Assembly (NCBI GenBank): GCA_024409185.1
Contig: JAKSUD010000007.1
Span: 1-13,487 of the forward strand
From: an archaeon
GTDB lineage: Archaea > Methanobacteriota > Methanobacteria > Methanobacteriales > Methanobacteriaceae
Direction: 5' to 3'
DNA length: 13,487 bases
The position numbers and the translations under genes were made by a program. The notes under the pieces were generated by a model. The model saw only the letters and a list, made by a program, of their open reading frames with translations, had not been told where the DNA came from and ran no database searches. Below are positions 1 to 6,521 of this stretch, one piece after another (position 1 is the first letter of the stretch; each line of letters starts with the position of its first letter).

Positions 1-53
1 CAGGACCTCACGGTTATCAGCCGTGCGCGCTGACCAGGCTGTGCCACTAGCCT
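1..53 (-). tRNA. tRNA-Ile (anticodon GAU), 3' part cut off by the window edge
   Basis: Read on the minus strand, the sequence starts with a 7-nt acceptor strand (AGGCTAG), followed by TG, a D-arm with GGT in its loop, and a perfect 5-bp anticodon stem (CACGG/CCGTG) closing the loop CTGATAA. The anticodon GAT lies at positions 16-18, which assigns isoleucine. The variable region and the first bases of the T-stem are present. The T-loop, the acceptor 3' strand and the 3' end lie before position 1. The D-stem has one apparent A-C mismatch, which archaeal tRNAs tolerate. No intron is seen at the usual site 3' of the anticodon. Confidence 0.9.
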
Positions 54-90
54 ATACAAAAATTACAGATATTATAAAGTATGTAATACC

Positions 91-107
91 TATTATATAA
101 ATGTTTT
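91..107 (-). promoter_or_regulatory. Probable BRE/TATA promoter of tRNA-Ile
   Basis: On the minus strand this reads AAAACATTTATATAATA, an A-rich BRE-like stretch followed by an archaeal TATA box (TTTATATA). It is centred about 44 nt upstream of the mature tRNA 5' end. Initiation about 25 nt downstream would give a short 5' leader for RNase P to remove. A second, weaker TATA-like run lies nearer the tRNA (about positions 70-80), so the choice between them is an inference. Confidence 0.45.
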
Positions 108-187
108 GGTAATAAGAATTATTTAATAAAAAGCTATTAAAATAATTAAAATAAAATTATTTAATTAAATTAATAACTTGAATTAAA

Positions 188-208
188 TTAAAAATAGAAT
201 AAAAATAA
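188..208 (-). terminator. T-rich terminator after the MIP18-family gene
   Basis: Directly after the stop codon the minus strand reads as two T5 runs in a T-rich stretch (TTATTTTTATTCTATTTTTA). Archaeal RNA polymerase terminates at such oligo-T tracts without needing a hairpin. The high AT background limits confidence. Confidence 0.35.
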
Positions 209-496
209 TTATTCTTTGTTAAGCATTTCGTTAAGAGAATCAGCCATTACATGACCTTCAATAACGATTTTGACTTTTTCAATACCTTCAACTTGAGAAG
301 CTTGTTGTTTTGCTTGAGCAGCCATACGAGTTACACTCATACAACCAGGATTAGTTGGTTTAATTACAATAGTTGCAGTGCTTCCATCAATTGCAATAGA
401 TTGTACAATACCTACTTCAACAATACTAACACCCATATGTGGGTCGGTTACAGCAACAACAGCTTCTTTAACAGCATTTGCTAATTCTTCAGCCAT
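209..496 (-). CDS. MIP18/DUF59-family iron-sulfur cluster assembly protein
   Basis: This is a 95-residue cytoplasmic protein of the MIP18 (DUF59) family, whose members (SufT, PaaD and eukaryotic CIA2 types) help mature iron-sulfur proteins. The family core is visible: an N-terminal helix, DPHMGVSIVEVGIV (residues 18-31), a beta strand, and the loop TNPGC with the single conserved Cys52, followed by a helix and a final strand. The length is normal for a stand-alone domain. The start chosen is the ATG at 494-496, preceded by a strong GAGGAG site. The reading frame stays open for 25 codons upstream but has no ribosome-binding site there. The client protein is not evident from the neighbours; methanogens have many iron-sulfur enzymes. 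It appears to be transcribed alone, since 222 nt separate it from the upstream gene. Confidence 0.85.
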   Translation of the reverse strand: MAEELANAVKEAVVAVTDPHMGVSIVEVGIVQSIAIDGSTATIVIKPTNPGCMSVTRMAAQAKQQASQVEGIEKVKIVIEGHVMADSLNEMLNKE

Positions 497-526
497 AATA
501 TCTCCTCGTTTAATTAAATAAAAAAA

Positions 527-545
527 TAATATACAAAGTATATTA
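527..545. promoter_or_regulatory. Perfect 8-bp dyad upstream of the MIP18-family gene
   Basis: TAATATAC and GTATATTA are perfect inverted arms around a 3-nt AAA centre. The element lies about 31 nt upstream of the start codon at 496. On the minus strand it contains a TATA-like TTTGTATATTA, so a protein bound here would cover the core promoter. It could be an operator or chance symmetry in AT-rich DNA. Confidence 0.35.
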
Positions 546-679
546 AGTAATTGGTTAGAATAATTTATCAAATAATAAAGAATTCATACTAACATAATAT
601 TGGTTTGATATCATATTTATAATTTATTAAAATATTATACAAAATAATAAAGATAATATATTAAAATAATAAACAGATA

Positions 680-718
680 CTTTTTAATAAAATAATAAAA
701 AATAATAATTATTAAAAA
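680..718 (-). terminator. T-rich terminator after the ArcS-type gene
   Basis: Immediately after the stop codon the minus strand is a series of T runs (T5, T6, T4) broken by A. This is the usual archaeal oligo-T termination context. There is no strong hairpin, only a short AATAATTATT palindrome. Confidence 0.35.
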
Positions 719-1627
719 TTATTTCTTTCTATGTCTTATTTTAACACCAATTCCATTATTTGCTTCTTCCATTTCACGACCAGTTAAAGCAGCTTTACCT
801 ACAGCTACAACTTCATCTTTCCTTACAACAACAACTTCATCTTTAGGAATAATACTATGATCCGCTTTAACAATTCCTGGAGCAAACAAAGAATTAGTTT
901 TTAAATCAAAGTCAATTTCAACAACTTTAATACCAAGTTCAGCAAGGCGTTTTCCACCTTCTAAATTAAGAGTGTATAAACCAATATCTCTATTTAAAAG
1001 AGCTAATTGTTTACCATTAGAATAAATATTTCTATGATACCTACCTTTAGCAACAACATCATCGGTAATAATAGCTGCTGCTTCTTCTCCAAATTGATAT
1101 TTAGCTATTGATCTAAGTTCATTAAGAACTCTATCTCGACGTTTTACTTTAGGATATTTTTTAAGAGCCATTCTTAACTCATAAATTGAATCTGGAGATG
1201 TTGGTTTTCCATCTTGACATACATAAGTACAATCATCAAGATATTCACGACAAACATCTTCATAACCTCCATGAACATTAGCTATAACATCTTTTCCTTT
1301 AACATATTCACGGAGTAATTCCCCAGCTAATTTAATTTCTTCAAAAGACCAATCACCAGAAACAGTAACATCATAAGATTGAATTGGGAAAGTGTTTTCC
1401 ATTTCTCTTGGACAAATTCCAAATGGAGAAGTTACTATTACTTCTTGATAACCTTTTGTAGCTCTTTTGAATTTTTGATGAGATTTAGAGTTAGAATAAG
1501 GTTTTTTCATACTACATGGAAGAACAACAACGACATCACCTAAAGGTTTCATCATAACCATTCTTTCTCTCCATCTAACTGCTTCAGGCCTATATAAAGA
1601 CTCATCAACTGAACAAATAACTTTCAT
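719..1627 (-). CDS. arcS: ArcS-type archaeosine tRNA modification protein (core plus PUA domain)
   Basis: This 302-residue protein carries the ArcS signature PC-x3-KPY-x2-S-x2-H at residues 37-50 (PCSMKKPYSNSKSH). ArcS acts on preQ0 at position 15 of archaeal tRNA in making archaeosine, in known cases together with the radical-SAM partner RaSEA. The N-terminal two thirds (about 1-215) match the ArcS central (DUF5591-type) region. The last ~80 residues form a PUA RNA-binding domain, with the typical FAPGIVKADHSIIPKDEVVVV segment near its centre. Full-length ArcS proteins also have an N-terminal TGT-like domain, which is absent here, so this is a half-length form. The start ATG has a GTGAT ribosome-binding element 4 nt upstream. 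The gene follows the HD-domain gene by 69 nt on the same strand and could be co-transcribed with it. The family assignment is strong; full ArcS activity from this piece alone is not certain. Confidence 0.8.
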   Translation of the reverse strand: MKVICSVDESLYRPEAVRWRERMVMMKPLGDVVVVLPCSMKKPYSNSKSHQKFKRATKGYQEVIVTSPFGICPREMENTFPIQSYDVTVSGDWSFEEIKLAGELLREYVKGKDVIANVHGGYEDVCREYLDDCTYVCQDGKPTSPDSIYELRMALKKYPKVKRRDRVLNELRSIAKYQFGEEAAAIITDDVVAKGRYHRNIYSNGKQLALLNRDIGLYTLNLEGGKRLAELGIKVVEIDFDLKTNSLFAPGIVKADHSIIPKDEVVVVRKDEVVAVGKAALTGREMEEANNGIGVKIRHRKK

Positions 1628-1696
1628 TTAAATCACTTAAATAATCATAATCTATTAGAATAATTTAATATTCATAGTTAATAATTTTTAGTAGTA

Positions 1697-2188
1697 TTAA
1701 TCAATAAATTTACCAACTAATTCTTCATGAATAATCTGAATTTCATTAATTGAAGGATGATTTTCACCTAATTTCCTTCTCCATTTATTCATAGTAAACT
1801 CAACAGTGACTTCATCAGCACCATTAAATAAATTATCACTATGAGAAACTATTCTTTCTTCTAATGTTTGAGGAATATAACTTTTAACAGGTAACCCTAA
1901 ATTTTTAGATTCATCCTCTGAAATACCTGTACCAATATGTCTCTCTACAATTAAACAAATTTCCTCACTGAAATTTAACTCTCTAAGAATATTTGCCCCA
2001 ATTATTCCATGTTCAATAGAATTTGTTTTAGAACGACCTATATCATGAAGTAAAGCTCCAGTTTTAAGAAGTTTAGTATCAACATCATCAAAATTAGAAG
2101 CTATTTCTAAAGCTTTATTAGAAACTCCAATAGAATGATTAATAACCCATTCTGGACAATTTAATTCTTTTAAAAGTTTAATTTCCAT
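1697..2188 (-). CDS. HDIG-domain metal-dependent phosphohydrolase (TIGR00295-like)
   Basis: This 163-residue soluble protein is of the HD superfamily. The metal-ligand pattern is complete: His18 in VINHS, His48-Asp49 in LLHDIGRSK (residues 46-54), His60, His84, and Asp118 in SHSDNL. This layout fits the small archaeal HDIG proteins annotated as TIGR00295. HD enzymes hydrolyse phosphate esters, often of nucleotides, but the substrate here is unknown. The start ATG is preceded by GTGATTTT, the 3' half of the archaeal Shine-Dalgarno sequence. It lies between hypC (109 nt upstream, separated by a hairpin with a T-run) and the ArcS-type gene (69 nt downstream), so pairing with the tRNA modification gene is possible but unproven. 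Confidence 0.8.
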   Translation of the reverse strand: MEIKLLKELNCPEWVINHSIGVSNKALEIASNFDDVDTKLLKTGALLHDIGRSKTNSIEHGIIGANILRELNFSEEICLIVERHIGTGISEDESKNLGLPVKSYIPQTLEERIVSHSDNLFNGADEVTVEFTMNKWRRKLGENHPSINEIQIIHEELVGKFID

Positions 2189-2239
2189 AAAATCACAAAA
2201 TAAGAAAAAATAGTAAAATAATAGTTAGAATAATAAAAA

Positions 2240-2262
2240 TAATAGCTAAAAATTAGCTATTA
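2240..2262 (-). terminator. Hairpin with T-run after hypC, a probable terminator
   Basis: A perfect 10-bp inverted repeat (TAATAGCTAA and TTAGCTATTA, 3-nt loop) lies 36 nt beyond the hypC stop. On the minus strand the second arm runs straight into TTTTTATTATT, giving the hairpin-plus-U-tract form of an intrinsic terminator. The element also sits 52 nt upstream of the HDIG gene start, so an operator role for that gene is an alternative. Confidence 0.5.
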
Positions 2263-2297
2263 ATTATTCAAAAAACACAAGTTAAAGAATTAGTTAA

Positions 2298-2564
2298 TTA
2301 GAGCTGATTTCTTTCTTCAGCCCATTTTCTATCTTCTTCATCTAATACTTCTAATAAGTCATCCCAAGCTTCTAAAGATTCTTTAGCTGCTTGTTCACTT
2401 AATTTTTCAATAGCATAACCAGCATGAATAAGAACATAATCTCCGATTTTAGCATCTGGAAGAAGATCTAATCTTGCATTTTGTTTTACTCCTCCAAAGT
2501 CTGCAGCACAGATATTAGATTCAGTGTCTATCTCAACGATTTTAGCAGGTGCAGCAATACACAT
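2298..2564 (-). CDS. hypC: HypC-family [NiFe]-hydrogenase maturation chaperone
   Basis: This is an 88-residue protein of the HypC/HupF family. It begins MCIAAPAKIVEID, with the essential Cys2 that is exposed when Met1 is removed. It has the family's DYVLIHAGYAI strand (residues 43-52) with conserved His47. HypC carries the Fe(CN)2CO group with HypD and delivers it to the large subunit of [NiFe]-hydrogenases. In Methanobacteriales the clients would be the F420-reducing, heterodisulfide-linked and energy-converting hydrogenases. The acidic C-terminal helix (about residues 55-88) is usual. The start ATG has a strong AAAGGAG site. No other hyp gene is in the window. A hairpin with a T-run follows the gene. 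Confidence 0.93.
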   Translation of the reverse strand: MCIAAPAKIVEIDTESNICAADFGGVKQNARLDLLPDAKIGDYVLIHAGYAIEKLSEQAAKESLEAWDDLLEVLDEEDRKWAEERNQL

Positions 2565-2820
2565 AAAATCTCTCCTTTAATTTTTTAAATAAAATATAAA
2601 TTTAATCATAATAATATAATTTTCATAATTATATTAATTAATAGTTAAATATTTACTTATTACTTTTTTTATAATAAACGAATAAAATTATGAATTGTAA
2701 AAATGAATTATAAAAAATAATAAAAAATAGTAAAAAAAGGATGTAAGAATAACAGCTTAAATATTTACTAAAATAGAATAATCTCAATTTTAAAAATATC
2801 TAATAAAATATTTACTAAAA
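2565..2820. repeat. AT-rich intergenic region with a repeated AAATATTTACT motif
   Basis: This 256-nt spacer between the MraY-like gene and hypC has no open reading frame of note. The 16-mer AAATATTTACTAAAAT occurs perfectly at 2759-2774 and 2806-2821. Its first 11 bases recur at 2647-2657. A related AATATCTAWTAA element flanks the second copy (about 2795-2805 and 2827-2837). The last copy touches the stop codon of the MraY-like gene. The spacer must also hold the hypC promoter, but no single TATA box stands out. Confidence 0.5.
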
Positions 2821-3774
2821 TTAAGAATATCTATTAAGGCTAGGCTTAGTAGATATATTATGTGAGAAATGTTGACTATGATTTGGAGCAAAAGGATTAT
2901 AAAGAAGTCTTCTAAATCCAAGAATAATAAGTATTGGATTTCTTACTTCATGTTGTTTTTCTCCAAGAATGATTTTTCTTAAAAGGTCTCCTAAACCTCC
3001 TCCAGTTAAAACATCCATCATTAAATCCCCATAAGTAGGATTTGGAATATGTAACTTTGAAACAAGGAACCTAGTTAAGTTATATCTTCTAAAGTATGCA
3101 ATTAAGAATACACTGACTAAAATCAAAATTATAGTTCCTACAAAACCTCCAAGAACATAGAATGAAAGTCCTAAACCAATTGCAAATGAATGATTACCTA
3201 CTTCACCCATCATAATTTTACCTAAATAATCAAGAGGAGCATAACCTAAACAAGCTACTAAAACTACAAGAGGAGTGTAATAAGCTGGAATTTCAAATAC
3301 TGGACCAACACCTAACATCAAAATAGCTAAAATAGTAAATAAACTCATCATAATAACTACATTACAAGTAGTTCCAGGTTGCATATCAGAAATATTAATA
3401 GGTTGAATAAATAAAGCAACTAAAATAGATGAAAATCCTATAATAGGATATCCAAAACCTATAACACAAAGCATTCCAATACCTCTTACTAATTGACCAA
3501 TTTCAATAGGAAGAGATCCTAATTTTCTTCTACCTATAATATCATCAATTAATGCACATACTCCCATAATTAAAACAAGATCATTAAATCCTTGAGGTAA
3601 AAACAAACTTATTAAAATAAATGGAATAATCCCAATAGCACGAGGTGTTCCACCTCTAACATTTTGGTATAAATTACCCATATATCCTCTTTTACCAAAA
3701 AATCTAAATAGCATATTTAAAAATGCAGTACCAAAAAAGGATATTAAAAATACAAGTAATAATTCGAAAAGCAT
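2821..3774 (-). CDS. MraY-like polyprenyl-phosphate sugar-1-phosphate transferase, probably for pseudomurein
   Basis: This is a 317-residue polytopic membrane protein with about eight to ten hydrophobic helices and a basic cytoplasmic tail. Glycosyltransferase family 4 (MraY/WecA) motifs appear in order: LIDDIIGRR with Asp77-Asp78, NISDMQPGT (127-135, like the N-x-x-D-x-x-PG motif), and MGEVGNHSFAIG (189-200, like MGDxGS). Such enzymes move a UDP-linked sugar phosphate onto a polyprenyl phosphate to start cell-envelope polymers. In Methanobacteriales the likely product is the pseudomurein lipid intermediate, which is an inference. The last motif has Glu191 where Asp is usual. The start chosen is ATG 3772-3774, 8 nt after AGGT. 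A TTG at 3781-3783 is in frame but overlaps that site. No other wall genes are adjacent. Confidence 0.75.
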   Translation of the reverse strand: MLFELLLVFLISFFGTAFLNMLFRFFGKRGYMGNLYQNVRGGTPRAIGIIPFILISLFLPQGFNDLVLIMGVCALIDDIIGRRKLGSLPIEIGQLVRGIGMLCVIGFGYPIIGFSSILVALFIQPINISDMQPGTTCNVVIMMSLFTILAILMLGVGPVFEIPAYYTPLVVLVACLGYAPLDYLGKIMMGEVGNHSFAIGLGLSFYVLGGFVGTIILILVSVFLIAYFRRYNLTRFLVSKLHIPNPTYGDLMMDVLTGGGLGDLLRKIILGEKQHEVRNPILIILGFRRLLYNPFAPNHSQHFSHNISTKPSLNRYS

Positions 3775-3786
3775 AATACACAACCT

Positions 3787-3838
3787 AATTTTTATGTAAA
3801 TAAAATTTTTAATTGAATAAAATTTTTATGTAAATAAA
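3787..3838. repeat. Two perfect 18-bp direct repeats in a divergent promoter region
   Basis: AATTTTTATGTAAATAAA occurs at 3787-3804 and again at 3821-3838, with starts 34 bp apart (about three helical turns). The pair lies just upstream of the MraY-like gene (start 3774, minus strand) and about 120 nt upstream of the oxidoreductase start (3955, plus strand). The spacing suits a regulator bound on one face of the helix. A recent local duplication is the alternative. Confidence 0.5.
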
Positions 3839-3954
3839 TCTATAATTAAATAAACTAATCATCAATATTTAAAATTAATAATAATTTTTATAAATATTTA
3901 AATATATTTAAAATAATTATTAAAATTAAAATAAAAAATAAAAAAGGGAAAAAC

Positions 3955-5310
3955 ATGAAAAAAGTAAAAAATATCGTTATTGGAGGAGGTCCTGCAGGAA
4001 GATTAGCTTCTGTCGAACTTGGAAAACACGGCGAAGAAGTATTACTTATTGAAAAAGGAAACATTGGTGGAACCTGTTGTAATGAAGGATGTATGGTTAT
4101 TTGTGCATTAACTGATATAAGCAGATTTATAAAAAGTTTTGAAAGGTTTGAAAACCATGGTTTTATTAAAGGAAATATTGAATTTGATTACAAAACTGCA
4201 ACAGATAAAGTAAAAGAAACTCAAATGATTTTCAGATCAATAAATCAAAGCGAAAATGAATATTATAATAATACAATAATTTATGGAGAAGCAGAAATTG
4301 AAAAAGCAACAGAAGATGAAATTATTGTTAAAATTAAAAATGAAGATGGAGAAGAAACTTACCAATGTGAAAAATTATTAATAGCTACTGGTGGAAAACA
4401 AAATATTCCAAATATAAAAGGAGCTGAATTTGCAATAACAAGTTCTGATGTTCTTAATTTAGAAGAACTTCCAGAAACAATGAATATTGTTGGTGGGGGA
4501 ATTATAGCAAATGAACTTTCAAATATATTCTCTTCATTTGGATGTAAAGTAAATATGTTTGTAAGAAGTGAATCATTGAAAAGTTTAGATACTGATATTA
4601 AAGAATATGTTGTTGAAAATCTTCTCAAAGATGTAAACATTTATGAAAATACTAATACTTTAGAAATAAAAGAAAATTCAATTATAACCGACAAAGGAGA
4701 ATTTGAAGGTAAAACTTTAATAGCTGCAGGTAAAATTCCAAATACAGAAATAATTAAAGATTTTGTTGAATTAAATGATGATAAATCTATTAAAGTAAAT
4801 GAATTTTTAGAAACATCTATTAAAAATATTTATGCCGCAGGAGATTGTATTGGTGGTGTAAATTTAACTCCTGTTGCAAGAAAAGAAGGAATTTGTGCTG
4901 CAAGAAACATGGCAGGATATTTAAACAAAATAAATGACATAATTATTCCTCAATCTTTAACATTAGATTTAGATGTTAGTTTTACCCAATCTAAAAATAA
5001 ATCTGAAGAACCCCAAGATGGTGAAGATGATGAAGATAAACTTTTAAATCTTAGTTTACCTGGTTCTGGAGGTCCTGGTGCATTTTGGAGAGTGCTAGAT
5101 AGAGAAACTGGACTTACAAAACTTAATGTAAATACTGAAACTGGAGAAATAGAAAAAATAAGTTCAATTGCACCATCTCTTGATGCTACAGCTTATTTAA
5201 CATTCTTAATGAATAAAGGATTTACAAAAGATGATTTCGATGATTTCTTAGAACTTCATCCATCTACAGATATGTATTATATAATGATTAGAGCATTGAA
5301 TGGAATATAA
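3955..5310 (+). CDS. Dihydrolipoamide dehydrogenase-like flavin disulfide oxidoreductase with divergent C-terminus
   Basis: This 451-residue cytoplasmic protein belongs to the class I pyridine nucleotide-disulfide oxidoreductases. It has the FAD motif IGGGPAG (residues 9-15), the redox pair Cys41/Cys46 in GGTCCNEGC, the NAD(P)-binding GGGIIANE (180-187), and the second FAD motif YAAGDC (293-298) with LTPVARKEG (304-312). The usual P-S-K after the redox pair is replaced by VIC, adding Cys50. From about residue 345 the dimerisation domain diverges: it loses the normal DPExxxVG segment and carries an acidic stretch (351-361) and GPGAFW. It keeps His435-Pro436 but has Met440 where the catalytic dyad Glu should be. 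Methanogens lack 2-oxoacid dehydrogenase complexes, so the substrate is unknown. The ribosome-binding site (GGGA) is weak. Confidence 0.75.
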   Translation: MKKVKNIVIGGGPAGRLASVELGKHGEEVLLIEKGNIGGTCCNEGCMVICALTDISRFIKSFERFENHGFIKGNIEFDYKTATDKVKETQMIFRSINQSENEYYNNTIIYGEAEIEKATEDEIIVKIKNEDGEETYQCEKLLIATGGKQNIPNIKGAEFAITSSDVLNLEELPETMNIVGGGIIANELSNIFSSFGCKVNMFVRSESLKSLDTDIKEYVVENLLKDVNIYENTNTLEIKENSIITDKGEFEGKTLIAAGKIPNTEIIKDFVELNDDKSIKVNEFLETSIKNIYAAGDCIGGVNLTPVARKEGICAARNMAGYLNKINDIIIPQSLTLDLDVSFTQSKNKSEEPQDGEDDEDKLLNLSLPGSGGPGAFWRVLDRETGLTKLNVNTETGEIEKISSIAPSLDATAYLTFLMNKGFTKDDFDDFLELHPSTDMYYIMIRALNGI

Positions 5311-5341
5311 AAAATAAACATCAAGGTTTACATAGCTTACT

Positions 5342-6403
5342 TTAAGAAATTGGATATCTTAAAGTAGCTGCTAAACCTCCAAGAGCTCCAAGTTGCTTAC
5401 CACCATCATGTTGGCTACTTATAACTAACACTTCACCAGACATATTTTCCACCATATCCATAGCACTTTCTAAATCTTCACTACGAACCATAGTGTCTAA
5501 AACAAGTAATTTTTCAACGGCTCCTAAATTAATTGCATCAATTGTTTGTTTTTTACCATAAACAACTAATTGAGAATCCATAGCTATTTCTTTTAAAATA
5601 TTATCAATAGCTGAAATTTCAAAAGCAACCCTATTTTCAGTAGCTAACTTTTCAACAACTCCATTTTTAAGAACTTCATTAATACCTACACGACCTCCAG
5701 ATCCAGTGTTTTCTAAAATAGATTTTTTAGCTAAATCAGGATGTTTATCTTCTAAAAACTTTAAAAAATCGTTTTTATAAAAACCAGGTCCTGCAATAAT
5801 TATAGTTTGAACTTCATTAAATTTCAAAATAGAATCAACAACTGTTTGATAAAATTTTTCAATATTTTTCTTCCTATTTTTAGAAATAACTCTTTTTCCA
5901 GAAATATTCCCTACAATTGGACCAAAATATTCAATTCCAAACTGTCTCATAAGTCCTAAATCTGCAGTATCATCTTCTAAAAGAACAATGATTGAAGATA
6001 ATTTTTTAGAAGCATCAATAGATTGTTTAATTCTTCCTAAAACATATTTAGACCATTTTTCCTTCTCAATTTTTAAAGGAGTGTTTAATTTAGCTTCAAT
6101 AGTATGGTGAGATCCAAGAGGAATTAAATCTTCAGGCCCTTTTACAATAGATCCAATAATTCTAAGTTTACCAGTGAATAAATGAAAACTTACACTTTCA
6201 ACAAGAACTCCTAATGTGAAAGTCCTCTTAACTCCCCTATCATTTCTTATCTTATCTCCAGAAGTATCTTGAATTCTTCTTGTTGTTTTAGATGATACAA
6301 TATCTCCTTCAGCAACAATATGGGATAAATGCCATAAATCATCTAAAGTTTCAGGACGAAGCTCAATAACTCCTTTCTTTTTATCTTGATAAGTAATTTG
6401 CAT
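5342..6403 (-). CDS. pelA: mRNA surveillance protein Pelota (Dom34 homologue)
   Basis: This is the 353-residue archaeal Pelota, a paralogue of release factor aRF1 that binds stalled ribosomes with an EF1A-type GTPase and works with ABCE1 to split them. All three domains are present: an N-terminal Lsm-like domain (about 1-130, beginning MQITYQDKKKGVIELRPETL), a central eRF1_2-like domain (about 135-255, with AGPGFYK at 204-210), and a C-terminal L7Ae-like eRF1_3 domain (about 260-353, ending QLGALGGLAATLRYP). As expected for Pelota, the GGQ peptide-release motif is absent. The start is ATG 6401-6403 after GGTGG. Fifteen codons of open frame upstream do not resemble the family. The 3' end converges on the oxidoreductase gene with a 31-nt gap. 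Confidence 0.93.
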   Translation of the reverse strand: MQITYQDKKKGVIELRPETLDDLWHLSHIVAEGDIVSSKTTRRIQDTSGDKIRNDRGVKRTFTLGVLVESVSFHLFTGKLRIIGSIVKGPEDLIPLGSHHTIEAKLNTPLKIEKEKWSKYVLGRIKQSIDASKKLSSIIVLLEDDTADLGLMRQFGIEYFGPIVGNISGKRVISKNRKKNIEKFYQTVVDSILKFNEVQTIIIAGPGFYKNDFLKFLEDKHPDLAKKSILENTGSGGRVGINEVLKNGVVEKLATENRVAFEISAIDNILKEIAMDSQLVVYGKKQTIDAINLGAVEKLLVLDTMVRSEDLESAMDMVENMSGEVLVISSQHDGGKQLGALGGLAATLRYPIS

Positions 6404-6434
6404 ATTTCCACCACATCTAAATTTACACATAAAT

Positions 6435-6455
6435 CTAATTATCAACAATAATTAG
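6435..6455 (-). promoter_or_regulatory. 8-bp inverted repeat in the pelota leader
   Basis: CTAATTAT and ATAATTAG pair perfectly around a 5-nt loop, 32 nt upstream of the pelota start. A TATA-like ATATATAA run on the minus strand lies near 6482-6494. Transcription would then begin near 6462 and place this hairpin at the very 5' end of the mRNA. The dyad itself is seen; its function is inferred. Confidence 0.3.
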
Positions 6456-6507
6456 TTACTAACAATAATTTTAATTATAAAGTTATATATAATTAATTAA
6501 TAAACTC

Positions 6508-6518
6508 AAATATATAAA
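6508..6518 (+). promoter_or_regulatory. TATA box for tyrA
   Basis: AAATATATAAA is a good archaeal TATA box with an A-rich BRE-like flank. Initiation about 25 nt downstream would give a leader of roughly 40 nt before the tyrA ATG at 6579. The 12-mer AACTAATTTACA follows at 6522-6533 and recurs at 6555-6566, flanking the expected start of transcription. Confidence 0.5.
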
Positions 6519-6521
6519 CTA

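Noticed and set aside
251..484. Plus-strand open frame of 77 codons
   Set aside because: It lies antisense inside the MIP18-family gene, has a low-complexity Asn/Ser/Thr-rich translation and no ribosome-binding site.
4359..4640. Minus-strand open frame of 93 codons
   Set aside because: It is antisense to the NAD-binding region of the oxidoreductase and resembles no known protein.
5311..5341. Overlapping or bidirectional terminator between the oxidoreductase gene and pelota
   Set aside because: The 31-nt convergent gap shows neither a hairpin nor a clear T-run in either direction.
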